Shown here: positions 13,973 through 23,168 of the stretch, in pieces
Layout: each line of letters opens with the position of its first letter
Numbering within the stretch: the stretch's first letter is position 1
Assembly (NCBI GenBank): GCA_025454075.1
Contig: JALOPD010000017.1
Span: 1 to 27,098, forward strand
Source: Desulfobacterales bacterium
GTDB taxonomy: Bacteria; Desulfobacterota; Desulfobacteria; Desulfobacterales; UBA2174_A
Direction: 5' to 3'
Length of the DNA stretch: 27,098 bases
Made by a program: the position numbers and the translations under genes
The notes under the pieces: model-generated
Told to the model about the DNA's origin: nothing
Seen by the model: the letters and a program-made list of their open reading frames with translations, nothing else
Database searches by the model: none

Positions 13973-14545
13973 ATGCCCGCCCTGCTGCGGACCTTCGTGG
14001 CCGTGGAGATACCGGGGGAGGTGCGCGCGGCGCTTGCAGCCGTCCAGATGCACCTGAAGCATCGGCAGGTGCGGGCCCGCTGGGTCAGGCCGCAGGGCAT
14101 GCACCTGACGCTGAAATTTCTGGGGGGCGTCCCGGCCGACCGGATCCCGAGGGCGGTCGATGCCCTGCAGATCGCCGCCGGCGGGCACGCCGCTTTCAGC
14201 CTCACCGCGGCCGGCATCGGCGTCTTCCCGGCGCTCCGGCGGCCGCGGGTCATCTGGGCCGGTTTTTCCGGGGGGACCGGGCCGCTGGCGGACCTGCAGG
14301 CGGGCGTCGAGGAAAACTTGGCCGCGGCGGGGTTTCCCCGGGAGGATCGCCCGTTTCGGGCGCATCTGACGATCGGCCGTTGTTCAGAGGCGGCGGCGCC
14401 CGCCGTGATGGGCGAAGCGGTGACGTCCTTCGCCGGGGAGTGCTTCGGCGCGTTCGACGTGAGCGAGATCGTTCTGTTTCAAAGCGACCTCAAACCCGAG
14501 GGTGCGGTGTACACGGCGTTGGCGCGGGTGAAGTTGAAAGAATAG
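13973..14545 (+). CDS. thpR: RNA 2',3'-cyclic phosphodiesterase (ThpR, 2H family)
   Basis: A 190-residue 2H phosphoesterase. The two H-x-T-x catalytic motifs are present: His44-Leu-Thr46 in MHLTLKFLG and His131-Leu-Thr133 in FRAHLTIGR. The N terminus RTFVAVEIPGEVRAAL is typical. Family members hydrolyse 2',3'-cyclic phosphate RNA ends and were named for 2'-5' RNA ligase activity seen in vitro. AAGGATGG lies just before ATG 13973. It follows the HcyBio gene after 14 bases and its stop codon lies inside the long palindrome before recA. Placement next to recA recalls the thpR/cinA-recA neighbourhoods of other bacteria. Confidence 0.9.
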   Translation: MPALLRTFVAVEIPGEVRAALAAVQMHLKHRQVRARWVRPQGMHLTLKFLGGVPADRIPRAVDALQIAAGGHAAFSLTAAGIGVFPALRRPRVIWAGFSGGTGPLADLQAGVEENLAAAGFPREDRPFRAHLTIGRCSEAAAPAVMGEAVTSFAGECFGAFDVSEIVLFQSDLKPEGAVYTALARVKLKE

Positions 14546-14594
14546 TTTTAAGCGTCGTACCCCGCCCAGGGGGCGGGGTACGACGCTTAAAACT
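14544..14594. repeat. Perfect 24-bp inverted repeat with a 3-base loop between thpR and recA
   Basis: The left arm 14544-14567 (starting AGTTTTAAGCGTCGTACC) and the right arm 14571-14594 (ending GGTACGACGCTTAAAACT) are fully complementary over 24 bp around the loop AGG. The left arm includes the last two bases of the thpR stop codon. The GC-rich core is flanked by TTTTAA/TTAAAA tracts, so each strand carries the same structure. No T tract of usual length follows on the plus strand, so it is not a textbook terminator, though it may still end or attenuate thpR transcription before recA. Confidence 0.85.
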
Positions 14595-14662
14595 GTTTCT
14601 AAACCATTATTCGAAGGAGACACATCTTGCGCGAGACCAAGGCATCGAAAAAGGAGGAGGCC

Positions 14663-15688
<1,026 letters not shown>

Positions 15689-15692
15689 ATCC

Positions 15693-18320
15693 ATGACGGG
15701 CAACGAGGCGCGCAGTCGGTTTTTAGACTACTTCAAGGGGCACGGGCACCAGGTGGTGCGGAGCTCCTCGCTCGTCCCGCACGACGACCCCACGCTGCTC
15801 TTCATCAACGCCGGCATGGTGCAGTTCAAGCGGGTGTTCCTGGGGGAGGACCCGCGGGAGTACGTCCGGGCCGCGACCTCCCAGAAATGCGTCCGGGCCG
15901 GCGGCAAGCACAACGACCTTGAGAACGTCGGCTACACGGCCCGCCACCACACCTTCTTCGAGATGCTGGGAAACTTCTCCTTCGGCGACTACTTCAAGGA
16001 GCGCGCCATCGAGTTTGCCTGGGACCTGCTCACCAACGGCTACCGGCTGCCGGCGGACAAGCTCTGGGCCTCGGTCTACCTCGACGACGACGAGGCCTAC
16101 GAGCTGTGGCGCACGGGGGTCGGGCTGCCCGACCAGCGCATCGTGCGCTTCGGGGAAAAGGACAACTTCTGGTCCATGGGCGACACCGGCCCCTGCGGGC
16201 CCTGCTCGGAGATCATCATCGACCGCGGGGAGCCTTACGGCTGCGGCCGGCCGGAGTGCACCGTCGGCTGCGAGTGCGACCGGTACCTGGAGATCTGGAA
16301 CCTCGTCTTCATGCAGTTCAACCGCGATGCCGGCGGCGCCATGACGCGGCTGCCGAAGCCGAGCATCGACACCGGGATGGGGCTGGAGCGCATCGTCTCC
16401 GTCGTGCAGAACGCCGACACCAATTTCGACACCGACCTCATCCGGCCGATCATCGGCAAGACCGAGGAGATGACCGGGATCCGCTTCGGGGCGGGCGCGG
16501 CCTCCGACGTGGCCATGAAGGTGATCGCCGACCACAGCCGGGCTGCGGTCTTCCTGATCGGCGACGGCATCCTGCCGTCGAACGAAGGCCGGGGCTACGT
16601 GCTGCGGCGCATCATGCGCCGCGCCATCCGCTACGGCCGCAACATCGGCCTGACGCGCCCGTTCCTGCACGACACCGCCCGCGTCGTGTTCGACATCATG
16701 AAACCGGCCTACCCGGAGCTGGGCGAGGCCGCGGCGTTCATCACCAACGTCATCCAGAACGAGGAGGTCCGGTTCCTCAACACGCTGGACACCGGGCTGA
16801 AGATGCTGACCGAAACCCTCGGCGACCTCAAGGCCCGCGGGCAGACCGTCGTGCCGGGGGGCGTCATCTTCAAGCTCTACGACACCTTCGGCTTTCCGGC
16901 GGACATCGTCCGGGACGTGGTGCGCGACGAGCGCATGACGCTCGACATGGAGGGCTTCGATCGCGAGATGGAGGGCCAGCGCGCCAAATCCAGGACCGTG
17001 ACCGCCTTCACCCGCATCAGCGACGCCTACCGCAGCCTCTCGGCCGGCGGGTTCAAGCCGGACTTCGTGGGCTACGACCTGCTGACGGCCGAGGCGCCGG
17101 TCGTGCTGCTGGTGGCGAACGACCGGGAGGCCGCCGCCGTCGAGGCCGGCAGCGAGGTGGATGTCGTCACCGGCCGCACCCCCTTCTACGCGGAGTCGGG
17201 CGGCCAGGCCGGCGACACCGGCCGCATCATCGGCCCGCAGGGCGAGGTGGAGGTGACCGCCACGGTGAAAGACCCGACCGGCCTCATCATCCACAAGGGA
17301 CGGGTGCGCTCCGGCCGAATGTCCAAGGGCGACACGGTGACCCTCGTCGTCGATGCGGCGGCGCGGGAAGCGACCGCGCTCAACCACACCGCCACCCACA
17401 TCCTGCATGCGGCGCTGCGCAGCGTGCTGGGCGACCACGTCAAACAGGCCGGGTCGCTGGTGACCCCCGACCGGCTGCGCTTCGACTTCACCCACTTCTC
17501 CCCGGTGGACCCCGAGACCCTCGATCGGATCGAAGCCCTGGTCAACCGGCGCATCCGGGCCAACGTGCCCACCCGCATCGAAGAGATGCCGGCGGAGGAG
17601 GCCTTCAAAACCGGCGCCATGGCCCTCTTCGAGGAAAAATACGGGGACCGGGTCCGGGTGATTTCGCTTGAGGAGTTCAGCAAAGAGCTTTGCGGCGGAA
17701 CCCACACCGCCCGGACCGGCAACATCGGGCTTTTCAAGATCGTCTCCGAATACGGTGTCGCCGCCGGGGTCCGACGGATCGAGGCCGTGACCGGCCCGTC
17801 CGCTGTGGAGGCGGTGCAGGCCACGGCCCGCGCGGTCCGGGAGGCCGCCCAGCTCTTGAAGGAGAAGCCCGAGGCGCTGACCCAGCGCATTGCCAGGCTG
17901 CTCGCGGAGGCGAAGGGCTTGGAGCGCGAGATCGAGCAGCTCAAGGGGCGGCTGTCCGCCGCCGCGGTGGCGGATGCCGGGGGCGACGTGCAGACGATCG
18001 GCGGGGTCAGCGTGCTGGTGAAGAAGGTCGAAGCGGACTCCCCGGCGGCGCTGCGCGAGATGCTCGACCGCTTCAAGGACAAGCTCCGATCCGGCGTCAT
18101 GGTCCTGGGCAGCGTCAGCGACGGCAAGGTGATGCTGATCGCGGGCGTCACCAAGGACCTGACGAAGCGCTTCCACGCCGGCAACCTGATCAAGCAGGTG
18201 TCGGCCGTCGTGGGCGGCAGCGGCGGCGGCCGCCCGGACATGGCCCAGGCCGGCGGCTCGCAGCCGGAGAACCTGGACGCGGCGCTCGCCAAGGCGCTGG
18301 AGGTGATCCGGGGGGCATAA
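15693..18320 (+). CDS. alaS: Alanine-tRNA ligase
   Basis: An 875-residue alanyl-tRNA synthetase that charges tRNA-Ala and edits mischarged serine and glycine. The N-terminal class II catalytic core begins ARSRFLDYFKGHGHQVVRSS and includes FINAGMVQFKRVFLGE. The editing domain has the zinc-binding His565-x3-His569 (HTATH) and Cys667 of CGGTHTARTG. A C-terminal C-Ala domain follows, with the glycine-rich GGSGGGRPDMAQAGG. Full length, with no break. GGGGAGGAG before the ATG doubles as the 3' end of recA, so the two genes are probably co-transcribed. Confidence 0.98.
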   Translation: MTGNEARSRFLDYFKGHGHQVVRSSSLVPHDDPTLLFINAGMVQFKRVFLGEDPREYVRAATSQKCVRAGGKHNDLENVGYTARHHTFFEMLGNFSFGDYFKERAIEFAWDLLTNGYRLPADKLWASVYLDDDEAYELWRTGVGLPDQRIVRFGEKDNFWSMGDTGPCGPCSEIIIDRGEPYGCGRPECTVGCECDRYLEIWNLVFMQFNRDAGGAMTRLPKPSIDTGMGLERIVSVVQNADTNFDTDLIRPIIGKTEEMTGIRFGAGAASDVAMKVIADHSRAAVFLIGDGILPSNEGRGYVLRRIMRRAIRYGRNIGLTRPFLHDTARVVFDIMKPAYPELGEAAAFITNVIQNEEVRFLNTLDTGLKMLTETLGDLKARGQTVVPGGVIFKLYDTFGFPADIVRDVVRDERMTLDMEGFDREMEGQRAKSRTVTAFTRISDAYRSLSAGGFKPDFVGYDLLTAEAPVVLLVANDREAAAVEAGSEVDVVTGRTPFYAESGGQAGDTGRIIGPQGEVEVTATVKDPTGLIIHKGRVRSGRMSKGDTVTLVVDAAAREATALNHTATHILHAALRSVLGDHVKQAGSLVTPDRLRFDFTHFSPVDPETLDRIEALVNRRIRANVPTRIEEMPAEEAFKTGAMALFEEKYGDRVRVISLEEFSKELCGGTHTARTGNIGLFKIVSEYGVAAGVRRIEAVTGPSAVEAVQATARAVREAAQLLKEKPEALTQRIARLLAEAKGLEREIEQLKGRLSAAAVADAGGDVQTIGGVSVLVKKVEADSPAALREMLDRFKDKLRSGVMVLGSVSDGKVMLIAGVTKDLTKRFHAGNLIKQVSAVVGGSGGGRPDMAQAGGSQPENLDAALAKALEVIRGA

Positions 18321-18703
18321 CAGCCCGTCCTATAGGCCTATCCGAAAACGAAGCCGGCGGCAGGGTGGAACAAGAATCGACCGCTCTAAATTCGAAGAAC
18401 AATTTTTTTGTGAACTGAACCATGAGTTCCAAAACCTACCCGACGATCGCATGCGAATCAAGTTCGCGGCTGGCGCAGTCGGCTGGAATCTTCAAATACA
18501 GCAAGGACAATTGCCGCAGCAAAAACCCTCGTTTGAACGACGATCAGGTTGATTACGGCCACCCCAACCCGGTTCGATAAAGCCCATTGAAGTTTTATCA
18601 GCCGCCCTTACTCAAAACATATCCTCTTTTCAGTTTACTCCGTCGAAGATTGAACTGCAGGTCATCCCTTGATGGGGATGATGTTCTTTGCATCACGAAT
18701 GGG

Positions 18704-18721
18704 TGTAACATTTAGGTTACA
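18704..18721. promoter_or_regulatory. Candidate activator-binding dyad TGTAAC-N6-GTTACA
   Basis: A perfect 6-bp inverted repeat with a 6-base spacer, centred about 130 bases upstream of the candidate -24/-12 promoter. That spacing suits an enhancer-type site for a sigma-54 activator. The binding protein is unknown from this window. Confidence 0.45.
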
Positions 18722-18834
18722 TATTGGTGGTTCTTTCTACACTGTTTTGGATGGCTGTTTTCAAAACTAGATTAACCTGACCTTTTCTAAAATAATAACT
18801 ATCTAATTTAACATATAAAAAAAATTATAATAGT

Positions 18835-18850
18835 TTGCATGATAGTTGCA
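18835..18850 (+). promoter_or_regulatory. Candidate sigma-54 (-24/-12) promoter for the PEP-CTERM gene
   Basis: TTGCATGATAGTTGCA aligns to the consensus TGGCAC-N5-TTGCA with correct spacing. The -12 half is perfect. The -24 half has TG instead of GG, which weakens the call. It lies 66 bases before the start codon. PEP-CTERM genes in other bacteria are controlled by the sigma-54 activator PrsR, and rpoN itself lies at 7860-9305. Confidence 0.45.
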
Positions 18851-18916
18851 TAGGGTTCGTCAACGGAGGAAGTTTCGTCTCTCCATAATCTCATTCAACG
18901 AAGGAGGTGCGCCTAG

Positions 18917-19384
18917 ATGAGGAAATTTTTCTTAGGGTTGGTTTGTGTTTTGGTAGTCGTTGGAGTCGCCAGCATGGGGCATGCCGGATTATTTGGATTT
19001 TTGGGCGGTGGCGGTGGAGGCGAGAAAGGCAGCCGTGGAGGGCATTCCGGCCCATCTCCGGCAATTTTTAAATTTGATTTTCATCAGTTCGGTGTTAAGC
19101 CGGACACGAAAGAGCCTGGCCCAAACAATCCCGTATTGAAACATATTGAGGATTACCTGAATCTTCCCGAAAGGGGCTCGAATCATTCTGGTTGGAACAA
19201 CGACCATGGTGGTTCGAATTCTATCCATGCCGGCTACGATTCGAGGCCAATCGGAAACTGGCAGCCAGAAATTGTGCACCCGGCCGCCGCACCGGTGCCT
19301 GAACCCTCGACAATGCTGTTATTCGGGACGGGCTGCGTCGTATTTGGTGGCTTTCTAAGAAGGAAATTTAAAAACCAGGCTTAG
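18917..19384 (+). CDS. PEP-CTERM sorting-signal exported protein (155 aa)
   Basis: A small exported protein. A signal peptide covers about residues 1-23 (MRKFFLGLVCVLVVVGVASM then GHA). A glycine-rich stretch and a low-complexity Asn/Ser/Gly/His middle (LPERGSNHSGWNNDHGGSNS) follow. The C terminus carries the complete sorting signal VPEPSTMLLFGTG, a membrane helix and basic end FLRRKFK. Exosortase (EpsH/XrtA type) cleaves such signals and the proteins are usually linked to exopolysaccharide or biofilm. No exosortase gene is in the window. AAGGAGGTG lies 8 bases before the ATG. Its lower GC than its neighbours may reflect its composition or separate origin. Confidence 0.9.
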   Translation: MRKFFLGLVCVLVVVGVASMGHAGLFGFLGGGGGGEKGSRGGHSGPSPAIFKFDFHQFGVKPDTKEPGPNNPVLKHIEDYLNLPERGSNHSGWNNDHGGSNSIHAGYDSRPIGNWQPEIVHPAAAPVPEPSTMLLFGTGCVVFGGFLRRKFKNQA

Positions 19385-19395
19385 TATTCTTCTCG

Positions 19396-19438
19396 AAAAG
19401 GGGATGGGCCATTTTGCCTATCCCCTTTTCTTTTTTTT
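19396..19438 (+). terminator. Rho-independent terminator after the PEP-CTERM gene
   Basis: AAAAGGGGAT (19396-19405) pairs perfectly with ATCCCCTTTT (19420-19429) and a run of eight T follows at 19431-19438. It lies 12 bases after the stop. The A/T ends of the stem could also let it act weakly on the convergent minus-strand gene. Confidence 0.9.
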
Positions 19439-19461
19439 GATCGCAAGTGCCTCTATGGACA

Positions 19462-21972
19462 TCAGAGGTCGATGGTGTTCGTGCTGGAGAGGCTTAGCGG
19501 CGGGCTGATGGAAGGGTCTGAGCCGGGCGGGCCGCCCTTGAGGCGGTATTCGATCTCCTTCTTCGCGGGCTCCACCCAGCTGAACACGCGCCGGACGAGG
19601 GAGACGTGGCGGGGGTCCGCGCTCATCTTCAAGAATTCCTTTTCGCGCTGCCTGAGTTGGTCGAGCAGGATCAGGTCGATTTCGGTTCCGGTGCGGCCGA
19701 TCCCGCGGATCAACACCGAGAGGTGCTGGACCAGCGCGTACAGGTGCGGCCGGCCTCCCTCCATGGCGTAGCAGGTCGACTGGGGGGTGCCGTAGACGCC
19801 GAGCGCGCTGTGCAGGATTGAGGCCGCGGTGCTGCCGCCGACCAGCGCCAGAAAGATGTGGACCTCCCGCTCCAGGGCGAGCAGGAAGCGCGCCGGCATC
19901 GGGGACATGCCCGAGAGCGCCGGGTCGAAGGCCGCGTTCAGCCGTTTGCGGATGCTCACCACCTTGGTCAGGAAGCGCTTAGGCTCGCCGTTCACTTTCC
20001 AGTTCGCGTAGTTCACGACCTTGCCGTCCAGCCCCGTCCGGACCCGCAGGATCTCCTCCGGGGTGAGCTCGATATCGACGTTGATCTCCTTATTGTACAT
20101 CCGCAGAAACTGCGTGGACAGCATGACCGCGTTGCGGTCGGGATAGGCGACCTGGGCGGGGTCGCCGACGAAGTCGGAGAGCAGGGTCCGCACGGCTTGG
20201 AGCGGCTGCCGGGTCTCCTTGACCATGAGCTGCAGGGAATTGAGGAAGGGCAGGCGGTCGCTGCGGCGCGGCATGTCCTTCAAGAACTCCCAGAGCACCT
20301 GGAAAATCTTCTTGTGGAACGGGGCGAAGTCCCGGACGCGTTTCTCGAAGAGCGCCTTCTGGAAGTTGCCCCGGCCGTCGAAGCAGGCGCGGAACAGCTT
20401 CAGGATGGCCTCCATCTCCTCCGCCGGAAGGCCGAAATAGGTGCACAGGGCCGAGGTGTCCCGGGCGAGATAAATGGGGTCTTCGCCGGAGGTCGCCCGA
20501 AGCTTGCGCTGGCCGGCGGCGCGGTCCTTGGCCGTGTCGATGGCCTGGGCGAGCTTGTCTTCCACCGTGCCGACGACCCGCTCCTTGTCTCCCTCCCAGA
20601 CCTTGACGTCCTTGCCGTCGACGACGATGTCGTTCAACAGGTCGGTCGGCAGCTGGTCCATTCCGGATTGGACGCGCTGCAGCACGGCCTCCATCAACTG
20701 GGACGCCGCCGGGCTGGCCTGCATGGAGTCCATCAGCCGGGTGATGACCCCCAGGCGCTCGCCGAGGCCGTCTGCGTTCAGATTGCCGTAGTCCTGGGCA
20801 AAGAGACCGCGCAGGGTGACGACCGCTTCTGCGGGGGCGGCCTTGTAGGCCTCCTTGACGAACTGCGCCATGCCGGCCTTGAGGGCGGCATCGCCCATCA
20901 CGACGGCCTGACCCGCCGGCAGCGCTGCGCCGCCGGGCTCGGCGGTTCCCCCGGGGACTTCCCCGCCGCCGGGTTCCGAGGGACCCCGTTTGGGGCCGTC
21001 GGCCGCGGACGGCGGGCCGGCGGCATTCGCGGCGAAGCGCCCCCCGCCGGAGCCGCCGGTGAATGCCGCCGTGGCCGGGGCGGCGTCATCGGCGTCGCGC
21101 CGGTCGCTGTTGATTTCGAGCGGGGGCCTCTGGAATTTTTCGCGCAGGCCTTTGATCGCGAAGAGCGCCTGGTAGACGTTCGGGGCCTGGCGGCGCAGGG
21201 CGCTGCCTTCCGGCCGCTGCATCAGCGCCGCCACCTTGCCGACCACATCTTGCAGCGTCTCCGCGGACAGGTCGTTGACGGCGGCGAGCAGGGTCAGGTT
21301 CGGGTCGGGCAGGCTGCGTTCGTCGTGAACCGGCCGCAGCTGCATCGAATTCCCGCTGCGGGTGAAGGCGATGGGGGTGGATTTCTCAGCGGCCTGCCGG
21401 TAGCAGGAGATCACGCGGATCGCCACTTTCAGGGTTTCCAGGGACTCCGGGGTGTCCTCCGGCAGGCGCAGCAGGACCGAGTCGATGCCCTCGGCCGCCA
21501 GGGTTTCAGAGGCTTTCTGGACGCGACCCTCCAGGTGTTTGAAGCGGATGCCCGCACGCTTGATGACGGCGGAGACGATGGCAACATCGATGCTGAGGTC
21601 TCCCAGCCGGATTTGATAGTCCGGCTTGTCGCTGCCCTTGCCGTGGGAAGACCCGCGGCGGGTGATGCGGATGGTTCCGTCATGGCCCGGCAGCCGGGAG
21701 AGTTGCAGCAGAACGGCCGCGAACTGCTTGAAGGTGTCTTTTTCAGACCTTACCCCCTCCCAGTACTGGACATCCCGGAAGCAGGCGTTCAGCAGATAGA
21801 CCATCTCCACGAGCAGGATCCGCTGGCGATCCAGTTCCTCCGGCCGGGAGGCGTCGGTCGCAGGGCCGGAAGCCGTCTCGGCCTTTTGAAGGCCGCTGCC
21901 GAGTTCCTGGAGGAGTTTGGCGGCGATTTCGTCCATCTTTTGAATTTTATCCGGTTCGGGCTTCAAAGTCAA
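19462..21972 (-). CDS. Large protein of unknown function (836 aa)
   Basis: I do not recognise this protein. It is cytoplasmic by appearance: no signal peptide or membrane helix. The N-terminal part (about residues 1-280) is mixed helix/strand (DYQIRLGDLSIDVAIVSAVI). Residues about 290-365 form a Gly/Pro/Ala-rich linker (GGSGGGRFAANAAGPPSAAD). The C-terminal part (about 370-836) is mainly helical, with EGDKERVVGTVEDKLAQAID, FQVLWEFLKDMPRRSDRLPF and a conserved-looking SILHSALGVYGTPQSTCYAM. The start is uncertain: the open frame reaches a TTG at 21972, and ATG 21936 is an alternative; neither has a clear ribosome-binding site. It lies 297 bases downstream of dapB; that gap contains no supported gene. 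Confidence 0.8.
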   Translation of the reverse strand: MTLKPEPDKIQKMDEIAAKLLQELGSGLQKAETASGPATDASRPEELDRQRILLVEMVYLLNACFRDVQYWEGVRSEKDTFKQFAAVLLQLSRLPGHDGTIRITRRGSSHGKGSDKPDYQIRLGDLSIDVAIVSAVIKRAGIRFKHLEGRVQKASETLAAEGIDSVLLRLPEDTPESLETLKVAIRVISCYRQAAEKSTPIAFTRSGNSMQLRPVHDERSLPDPNLTLLAAVNDLSAETLQDVVGKVAALMQRPEGSALRRQAPNVYQALFAIKGLREKFQRPPLEINSDRRDADDAAPATAAFTGGSGGGRFAANAAGPPSAADGPKRGPSEPGGGEVPGGTAEPGGAALPAGQAVVMGDAALKAGMAQFVKEAYKAAPAEAVVTLRGLFAQDYGNLNADGLGERLGVITRLMDSMQASPAASQLMEAVLQRVQSGMDQLPTDLLNDIVVDGKDVKVWEGDKERVVGTVEDKLAQAIDTAKDRAAGQRKLRATSGEDPIYLARDTSALCTYFGLPAEEMEAILKLFRACFDGRGNFQKALFEKRVRDFAPFHKKIFQVLWEFLKDMPRRSDRLPFLNSLQLMVKETRQPLQAVRTLLSDFVGDPAQVAYPDRNAVMLSTQFLRMYNKEINVDIELTPEEILRVRTGLDGKVVNYANWKVNGEPKRFLTKVVSIRKRLNAAFDPALSGMSPMPARFLLALEREVHIFLALVGGSTAASILHSALGVYGTPQSTCYAMEGGRPHLYALVQHLSVLIRGIGRTGTEIDLILLDQLRQREKEFLKMSADPRHVSLVRRVFSWVEPAKKEIEYRLKGGPPGSDPSISPPLSLSSTNTIDL

Positions 21973-22269
21973 CGCGCGCAGATGGGATAAATAGAGAAAT
22001 TATTAATGGATTCATCGTGTTGGATTGATCTTTGAGGTGCGGTCAGGCGGGCAGGAAGGATGGGCGGTTACCTTATGGGAAGTTCCAAAAGACTTTCGTT
22101 TCTGGCCAGGTGTAGAGGGTACAAAGGTTCGGAGTTCAGGAGAGGGGCAGCTGCCGCAATCTGACCGCTCCCGGGCCCCACCACCCGCGCGGGAGGATCG
22201 CGGGAAATGTGGCTGCAGCCTTTGAGAATTATCCTGAACCCTGGACCCCGAACCCTGACGTCTGAGCAG

Positions 22270-23100
22270 TTAAGACCCTTTCAGCACGTCGATCATGGTG
22301 AACATCCGACCGCATTCGCCGGCGGCCACCCGGGCGTGAAGGTACAGCAATGCGTCGATGGTGCCGAGAGCGTAAATCTCACGGCCGTTGACATTGTGGG
22401 TGAACTCGAAGCGCACGCTGCCGTCGGCGGAGGTCAGCGTGTAGGTGTGCCACCCGTGGCCGGCGAGATGCTCCTCCGGGATTCCCCAGCGGGTCGCTTG
22501 CGCCCGGGGGTCGCGTTCCATGGCGATCTGCTCTTCCGCGAACGGGATGCCGAGCTGGTTGAAGTAGCGCACCATGGCCCTGGCCGTGCCGCTGGTGTCG
22601 GCCTTGCCTTTCTGGTGGCTTTCCCGGATGGCGAGGGTGTAGCCTTTGAAAAGACCGGGAAAGGTTTGCGCGGCGTATTCCATCATGGCCTGGAACCCGA
22701 CGATCTGTTTGGCCATGTTCGGCGCCACCACCGCGGCAATGCCGGAGGAACGGACGGTGTCCTCCAACCGCTGCCGGTCGCCGCCGGTCGTGCCCATGAC
22801 GAACGGCAGGCCGTGGCGGCAGTAGAATTCGGCGTTGGCGTTGACGGCGCCGGGGTGGGTGTAGTCGACGCTCAGGAAATCGCCATGCGCCCCCCGCAGT
22901 TGCCGCACGGCGGCCTCGCACGCCTCGGGTCGAATGAGGCGGATCGCCGTGCCCTCGATGGTGTGCGTGTGTTCCTGGATCTCCGGCCCGGTGAAGGAGC
23001 AAGGCATCAGACGGAAGCGCCGGTCCCTCTGAACGTGGCGGGCCACCGTGCAGGCGACCTTTCCGGGGATGCCGTTGACCATGACGGATATGGGCTGCAT
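22270..23100 (-). CDS. dapB: 4-hydroxy-tetrahydrodipicolinate reductase, plant-like type
   Basis: Reduces 4-hydroxy-tetrahydrodipicolinate with NAD(P)H in the lysine/diaminopimelate pathway. The 276-residue protein has the variant nucleotide motif ISVMVNGIPGKVACTVARHV in place of the usual GAxGRMG, VMGTTGGDRQRLE, PNMAKQIVGFQAMMEYA, the catalytic RESHQKGKADTSGTARAM, and THNVNGREIYALGTIDALLYL. The MVNGxPGK and ESHQ forms are those of the plant-like DapB subfamily. GAAGGAGG lies 6 bases before the ATG. It follows the MurU-AmgK fusion after 68 bases and supplies the diaminopimelate used in peptidoglycan, matching its neighbours' theme. Confidence 0.9.
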   Translation of the reverse strand: MQPISVMVNGIPGKVACTVARHVQRDRRFRLMPCSFTGPEIQEHTHTIEGTAIRLIRPEACEAAVRQLRGAHGDFLSVDYTHPGAVNANAEFYCRHGLPFVMGTTGGDRQRLEDTVRSSGIAAVVAPNMAKQIVGFQAMMEYAAQTFPGLFKGYTLAIRESHQKGKADTSGTARAMVRYFNQLGIPFAEEQIAMERDPRAQATRWGIPEEHLAGHGWHTYTLTSADGSVRFEFTHNVNGREIYALGTIDALLYLHARVAAGECGRMFTMIDVLKGS

Positions 23101-23168
23101 GTGAAACCTCCTTCGGGGTCTGCCGGTCGCCGGTCGGCCCGTCCGTGTTGCGGAAACCGGCCCGCGAC

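Larger units (their letters stand above)
18321..18916. other. 596-bp AT-richer intergenic region
   Basis: No convincing gene is seen. Base composition changes from the GC-rich alaS to AT-rich sequence, most strongly at 18780-18840. A short ORF at 18422-18580 (about 52 residues, start MSSKTYPTIACESS) lacks a good ribosome-binding site and looks random. A small hairpin TCATCCC/GGGATGA lies at 18662-18681. The right half carries the dyad at 18704-18721 and the candidate sigma-54 promoter at 18835-18850, making it the control region of the PEP-CTERM gene. No clear terminator follows alaS. Confidence 0.6.

Noticed and set aside
14544..14594. Palindrome before recA as a standard rho-independent terminator
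   Set aside because: No run of T follows the right arm (ACTGTTTCT), so I list it as an inverted repeat instead.
14627..14662. Upstream TTG start for recA
   Set aside because: It would add 12 residues not typical of RecA, while ATG 14663 has a stronger ribosome-binding site and the usual N terminus.
15723..18176. 817-codon minus-strand open frame across alaS
   Set aside because: It is antisense to complete AlaS and His/Gly/Asp rich, so a GC-driven shadow.
18422..18580. Short ORF in the alaS to PEP-CTERM gap
   Set aside because: No ribosome-binding site, no recognisable feature and random-looking composition.
19858..21990. 710-codon plus-strand open frame opposite the unknown 836-residue gene
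   Set aside because: Since neither strand has a known family I compared composition. The minus-strand product has ordinary globular character with hydrophobic helices; this one is Gly/Arg/Asp/His rich like the other shadows.
22025..22225. 66-codon plus-strand ORF between the unknown gene and dapB
   Set aside because: No ribosome-binding site or protein-like pattern; the gap looks non-coding.
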